Shown: piece after piece, positions 13,388 through 15,675 of the stretch
Layout: each line of letters starts with the position of its first letter
How positions within the stretch are numbered: the first letter of the stretch is position 1
Assembly (NCBI GenBank): GCA_022729285.1
Contig: JALDAI010000013.1
Span: forward strand, 1-15,675
Reading direction: 5' to 3'
Source: Candidatus Nanoanaerosalina archaeon
GTDB lineage: Archaea > Nanohalarchaeota > Nanosalinia > Nanosalinales > Nanoanaerosalinaceae
DNA length: 15,675 bases
Made by a program: the position numbers and the translations under genes
Notes under the pieces: model-generated
Database searches by the model: none
What the model saw: the letters and a program-made list of their open reading frames with translations, nothing else
What the model was told of the DNA's origin: nothing

Positions 13388-14386
13388 CTAACTAGTTACA
13401 GAACAGCTTGTTATGTTTGAAAGCTGTTCCAAACTCTTAACCCCTTCATATACTTTGTCGTTTACTTTCCAAGAAGGTATTTTTTCTACACCTTCGTCTT
13501 TACAGTAAGACTCATTACCTAAACATTCAAAATAATTTATGTTGCTCTGATAATTTCCGAAAACTTCAAGCTGAGTATGTGTGAAAGGGCAGTGATCATT
13601 ACCGTAAAGAACTATATTCTCTTCGGATAAACAATCAGTTAAACCTTCTATATCTTCTTCCGAAAAATTTGATGTTAAATTATCCCTATTAGTCTCATTA
13701 TCTTCTGAAACTACTTCTTCTAACTCTTTAAAAGATCTGAATTCTTCTTCCATCAAACTGATTTCGTTTCCTTCTGGAAAGAAGAGCTGTCCGTCTTCAG
13801 AAAGGAACACTATTAATCTATCGGTGGTATCTTCTGATTTAGCCACTATTTCTGTCTCAAAAACTCCTGAATCTTTTTTAGTTGTCTCGCCGGTTTCAAC
13901 TTCTGTACTGTTGTTGAGCACACCTTGTTCAGAAAATACTTCTTTAAACATGTCTTTATTTATTTCCTCTGCTTGTTCAATGTTCAAAGCTCCTACATCC
14001 TCGCTTTGAGTCTCAAAAGCTTCTGGGAAAAATAATTCACCATCCTCTGTGGAGAAAACAGTCATTAGCTCTGATTCGGATTCACTACTTAAAATAATGT
14101 TTATAAGTAAAACTCCGTTTCCCATGTGTTGTACTTCGTCCAAACTAAACTCTAAATGTGGTGCTGAAGGATTCATGCCAAGAACTCTAACAACCTCTTC
14201 TCCAACCTCATTAAAATCACTGGACATTATATCTTTATTGGTGTCCTGGGAGAAAAAATAGGCGGAGGCAAAAACAATTATTAGAAGTGTTGTAACTGTA
14301 AAAAACGTTAAGTATTTTTTTGGATTTTTTATCTTTGAGAAAGATATTTTTCTAAAATTAAGGCTAGAAGTTTTTATATCCGCCAT
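13388..14386 (-). CDS. membrane-anchored thioredoxin-like protein with half CXXC
   Basis: A 332-residue protein: basic N-terminus, one membrane helix (about 26-46), then a long acidic domain expected outside the cell. Two repeats of a strand-turn-strand motif, VFSTEDGELFFPE (110-122) and FLSEDGQLFFPEG (194-206), resemble the module found before thioredoxin domains in DsbC-like proteins. The C-terminal domain (about 255-325) is thioredoxin-like: IVLYGNDHCPFTHTQLEVFG (258-277), IPSWKVNDKVYEG with the cis-Pro (303-315), and a terminal helix. The active-site motif is CPFT, so the second Cys of CXXC is Thr268. Four other Cys (252, 288, 295, 328) could form structural pairs. A disulfide isomerase, monothiol or redox-sensing role is inferred. 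It heads a two-gene unit with acetate kinase. Confidence 0.72.
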   Translation of the reverse strand: MADIKTSSLNFRKISFSKIKNPKKYLTFFTVTTLLIIVFASAYFFSQDTNKDIMSSDFNEVGEEVVRVLGMNPSAPHLEFSLDEVQHMGNGVLLINIILSSESESELMTVFSTEDGELFFPEAFETQSEDVGALNIEQAEEINKDMFKEVFSEQGVLNNSTEVETGETTKKDSGVFETEIVAKSEDTTDRLIVFLSEDGQLFFPEGNEISLMEEEFRSFKELEEVVSEDNETNRDNLTSNFSEEDIEGLTDCLSEENIVLYGNDHCPFTHTQLEVFGNYQSNINYFECLGNESYCKDEGVEKIPSWKVNDKVYEGVKSLEQLSNITSCSVTS

Positions 14387-14439
14387 ATAAAACCCTAAAT
14401 TAAAAATGCCACTGAAACCTTTTAATATTAGTTATTTCC

Positions 14440-15213
14440 CTATGAAACAACTATCTCACTGACCTCTCCTGTTTTAAAGCCTTCTAGAAATATTATATCA
14501 CCTGTTTTAGTAAGGTAACTAGTGCTAACATCCTTTGGTAGTCCTGTTGAAGAAACCTCCATCTTTAAAGAGTAAACATAATCTTCTGAACTTCCTTCTC
14601 CGGTAAACTTAACACTTATGTCGTTTATATCTCCATTTTCCTCAGCTCTTCTAGACAACTCTTCCTGAAGGGATTTTTCGCCAATTATACCTGCTTCTCC
14701 AACGCTTGAAACTTCTCTTTCACCGGTGCTTATCTTGTCTGAGAACAAGTAGTATGCATCTTTCGTGGTATAAAGTTCAACATAATCTATCTCTCCTGTA
14801 ATCTCATTCTCAACCCTTATCTTATGTGTATACAACTCTTTATGGTCTTCTAAAGATTCTTCAATACTTATATCAGCATTACGATGCCTTGCAACAATAG
14901 AATCTTTTAGAAACTCTGCAGCTTCATCAGGCGTTACTTCTTCGCCCTGAACCGGTGTGTCAGGTGTAAATGTCTGGTATAACGTGGTTATAAACAGAAG
15001 AAACACTAAAATAGATATACCAACTCTTATTCTTTTACCATACTTGTTCCAGAAACCGCCTGTGGAAATAATTCCGTTCTCTCCGTTCAACTCTTTTTCT
15101 TTCTTAAATAAGTTTTCTTTGTCCCCTTGGTGCATTTCACCGATATGGATGTGAAGCCCTCTACGAGTTGTAAAACCTTTTTTACACCTTGGACATTTGT
15201 ACTCTCTGTTCAT
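14440..15213 (-). CDS. C2H2 zinc finger - membrane helix - extracytoplasmic domain protein
   Basis: A 257-residue protein of unknown role. The N-terminus is a classic C2H2 zinc finger, YKCPRCKKGFTTRRGLHIHI (5-24) ending at H28; ligands C7, C10, H23, H28 (C-x2-C-x12-H-x4-H). A Lys/Glu linker leads to one membrane helix (about 63-81). The outer domain (about 90-257) is acidic and ends in TSYLTKTGDIIFLEG (231-245), the same motif as the two repeats in the thioredoxin-like protein next door. This gives a cytoplasmic finger tied to an outside sensor-like domain. The start is the ATG at 15213; the preceding in-frame TTG is less likely. A TATA-like TATTATAAGG about 28 bases upstream makes it leaderless. 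Confidence 0.7.
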   Translation of the reverse strand: MNREYKCPRCKKGFTTRRGLHIHIGEMHQGDKENLFKKEKELNGENGIISTGGFWNKYGKRIRVGISILVFLLFITTLYQTFTPDTPVQGEEVTPDEAAEFLKDSIVARHRNADISIEESLEDHKELYTHKIRVENEITGEIDYVELYTTKDAYYLFSDKISTGEREVSSVGEAGIIGEKSLQEELSRRAEENGDINDISVKFTGEGSSEDYVYSLKMEVSSTGLPKDVSTSYLTKTGDIIFLEGFKTGEVSEIVVS

Positions 15214-15289
15214 CAATTAAAATTAGTGTTTTGTGCCTTATAATATTTATTACAGAGAAAATAGAACAAAAAGAGAAATTTATGATTTT

Positions 15290-15675
15290 TTACTCGTCTC
15301 TGTTCTCAGACCATATAAGTAAGAGAGATAGGCTGCTTACAACCGCTGCAAAATAACACCATACAGAGGTAAAGTAAGCTGAATAATAACGGTAAGAAAG
15401 TATTGCTGTTAATGAAAAAAGAACTCCGAACAGTTTTATCTTAACGTTTGAAGATAAGAAGAACGGGGTTATAGTTAATAGAAGGTAGGTTCCTACTGCT
15501 AAAGCTGATAAAAACCCTGTAATAGGCACTGTATAAGCGATATGGCTGGTCGCGGCTGATGCTGAAGGAGTGTGGACAACCATGTATACAGCTGCTAATG
15601 TAACCCATAAAACTGAGAAATTTCTTAGATTTGTTAAAACCTTTTTCTTAAGATTATTTCCTTTTTCTTCAGCTA
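15290..15675 (-). CDS. VKOR-like multi-helix membrane protein (5' end beyond window)
   Basis: The frame stays open to the window edge, so the N-terminus is missing; at least 128 residues remain. An internal ATG at 15583 is not the start, since hydrophobic sequence continues upstream. Four helices are visible: SVLWVTLAAVYMVV, VPITGFLSALAVGTYLLL, VKIKLFGVLFSLTAILSY and VWCYFAAVVSSLSLLLIW. The layout (short loop, HIAYTVP before helix 2, and YYSAYFTSVWCYF entering helix 4) resembles vitamin K epoxide reductase homologues, where the last helix starts with CXXC. Here it reads SVWC, and the first loop has no Cys. If the assignment holds, the enzyme has lost most of its relay. Proximity to a thioredoxin-like gene supports the idea, but the match is weak. 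Confidence 0.45.
   Translation of the reverse strand, partial: AEEKGNNLKKKVLTNLRNFSVLWVTLAAVYMVVHTPSASAATSHIAYTVPITGFLSALAVGTYLLLTITPFFLSSNVKIKLFGVLFSLTAILSYRYYSAYFTSVWCYFAAVVSSLSLLLIWSENRDE

Noticed and set aside
14978..14994. A third copy of the 17-bp palindrome (GTATAACGTGGTTATAA)
   Set aside because: Only 13 of 17 bases match, it is not symmetric, and it lies inside the coding sequence of a membrane helix.
15290..15583. A complete 97-residue protein starting at the ATG at 15583
   Set aside because: The same frame continues upstream to the window edge with a coherent membrane helix and basic N-terminal segment, so the ATG is internal.

Overview
The window looks like a chromosomal segment of an archaeon, most likely a small-genome, low-GC, light-exposed lineage (a DPANN group such as Nanohaloarchaeota is my best guess, not proven). 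Reasons: both tRNA genes carry introns at position 37/38 with bulge-helix-bulge type splice sites; neither tRNA encodes its CCA end; there is an archaeal PIN-ATPase-KH protein; and most first genes have an AT-rich TATA-like box about 25-30 bases before the start codon and no Shine-Dalgarno sequence (leaderless style), whereas internal operon genes (MFS transporter, acetate kinase) have a GAGG motif.

Layout. 1-1672 (minus): an operon of a 204-residue charged coiled-coil protein followed by an MFS transporter cut by the window edge. 1766-3574 (plus): PIN-ATPase-KH protein, convergent with a small orphan gene (3579-3794, minus). 3914-5050 (plus): a HAD-family protein that has lost its nucleophile, then a four-helix membrane protein. 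5102-5195: tRNA-Ile(GAU) with a 19-nt intron. 5227-6367 (plus): small orphan proteins, including a 41-residue hydrophobic one. 6364-7770 (minus): CPD photolyase. 7869-9473 (minus), 9566-10159 (plus) and 10162-11811 (minus): two paralogous B12-type radical SAM proteins around a nitroreductase. 11916-12108 (minus): tRNA-Met(CAU) with a 119-nt structured intron. 12180-15675 (minus): acetate kinase behind a membrane-anchored thioredoxin-like protein, a zinc-finger/transmembrane protein, and a VKOR-like membrane protein cut by the edge.

Two results stand out. First, a perfect 17-bp palindrome occurs exactly twice, placed 37-38 bases before the start codons of three genes (photolyase, first radical SAM protein, nitroreductase), just upstream of each likely TATA box. 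This points to a shared operator and a three-gene regulon. Second, the tRNA-Met intron appears to carry a box C/D-type guide: a CUGA box preceded by nine bases complementary to the anticodon loop of its own tRNA, in the register that the N+5 rule would use to methylate C34. A 7-bp hairpin joins that box to a C'-like element. C34 methylation of elongator tRNA-Met is known in Haloferax, but guided by a separate sRNA; here it would be intron-encoded.

The 13-15.7 kb part suggests an extracytoplasmic thiol/disulfide cluster in which both CXXC motifs are halved (SVWC in the VKOR-like protein, CPFT in the thioredoxin-like protein). All functional calls are by reading of motifs; no database search was possible.
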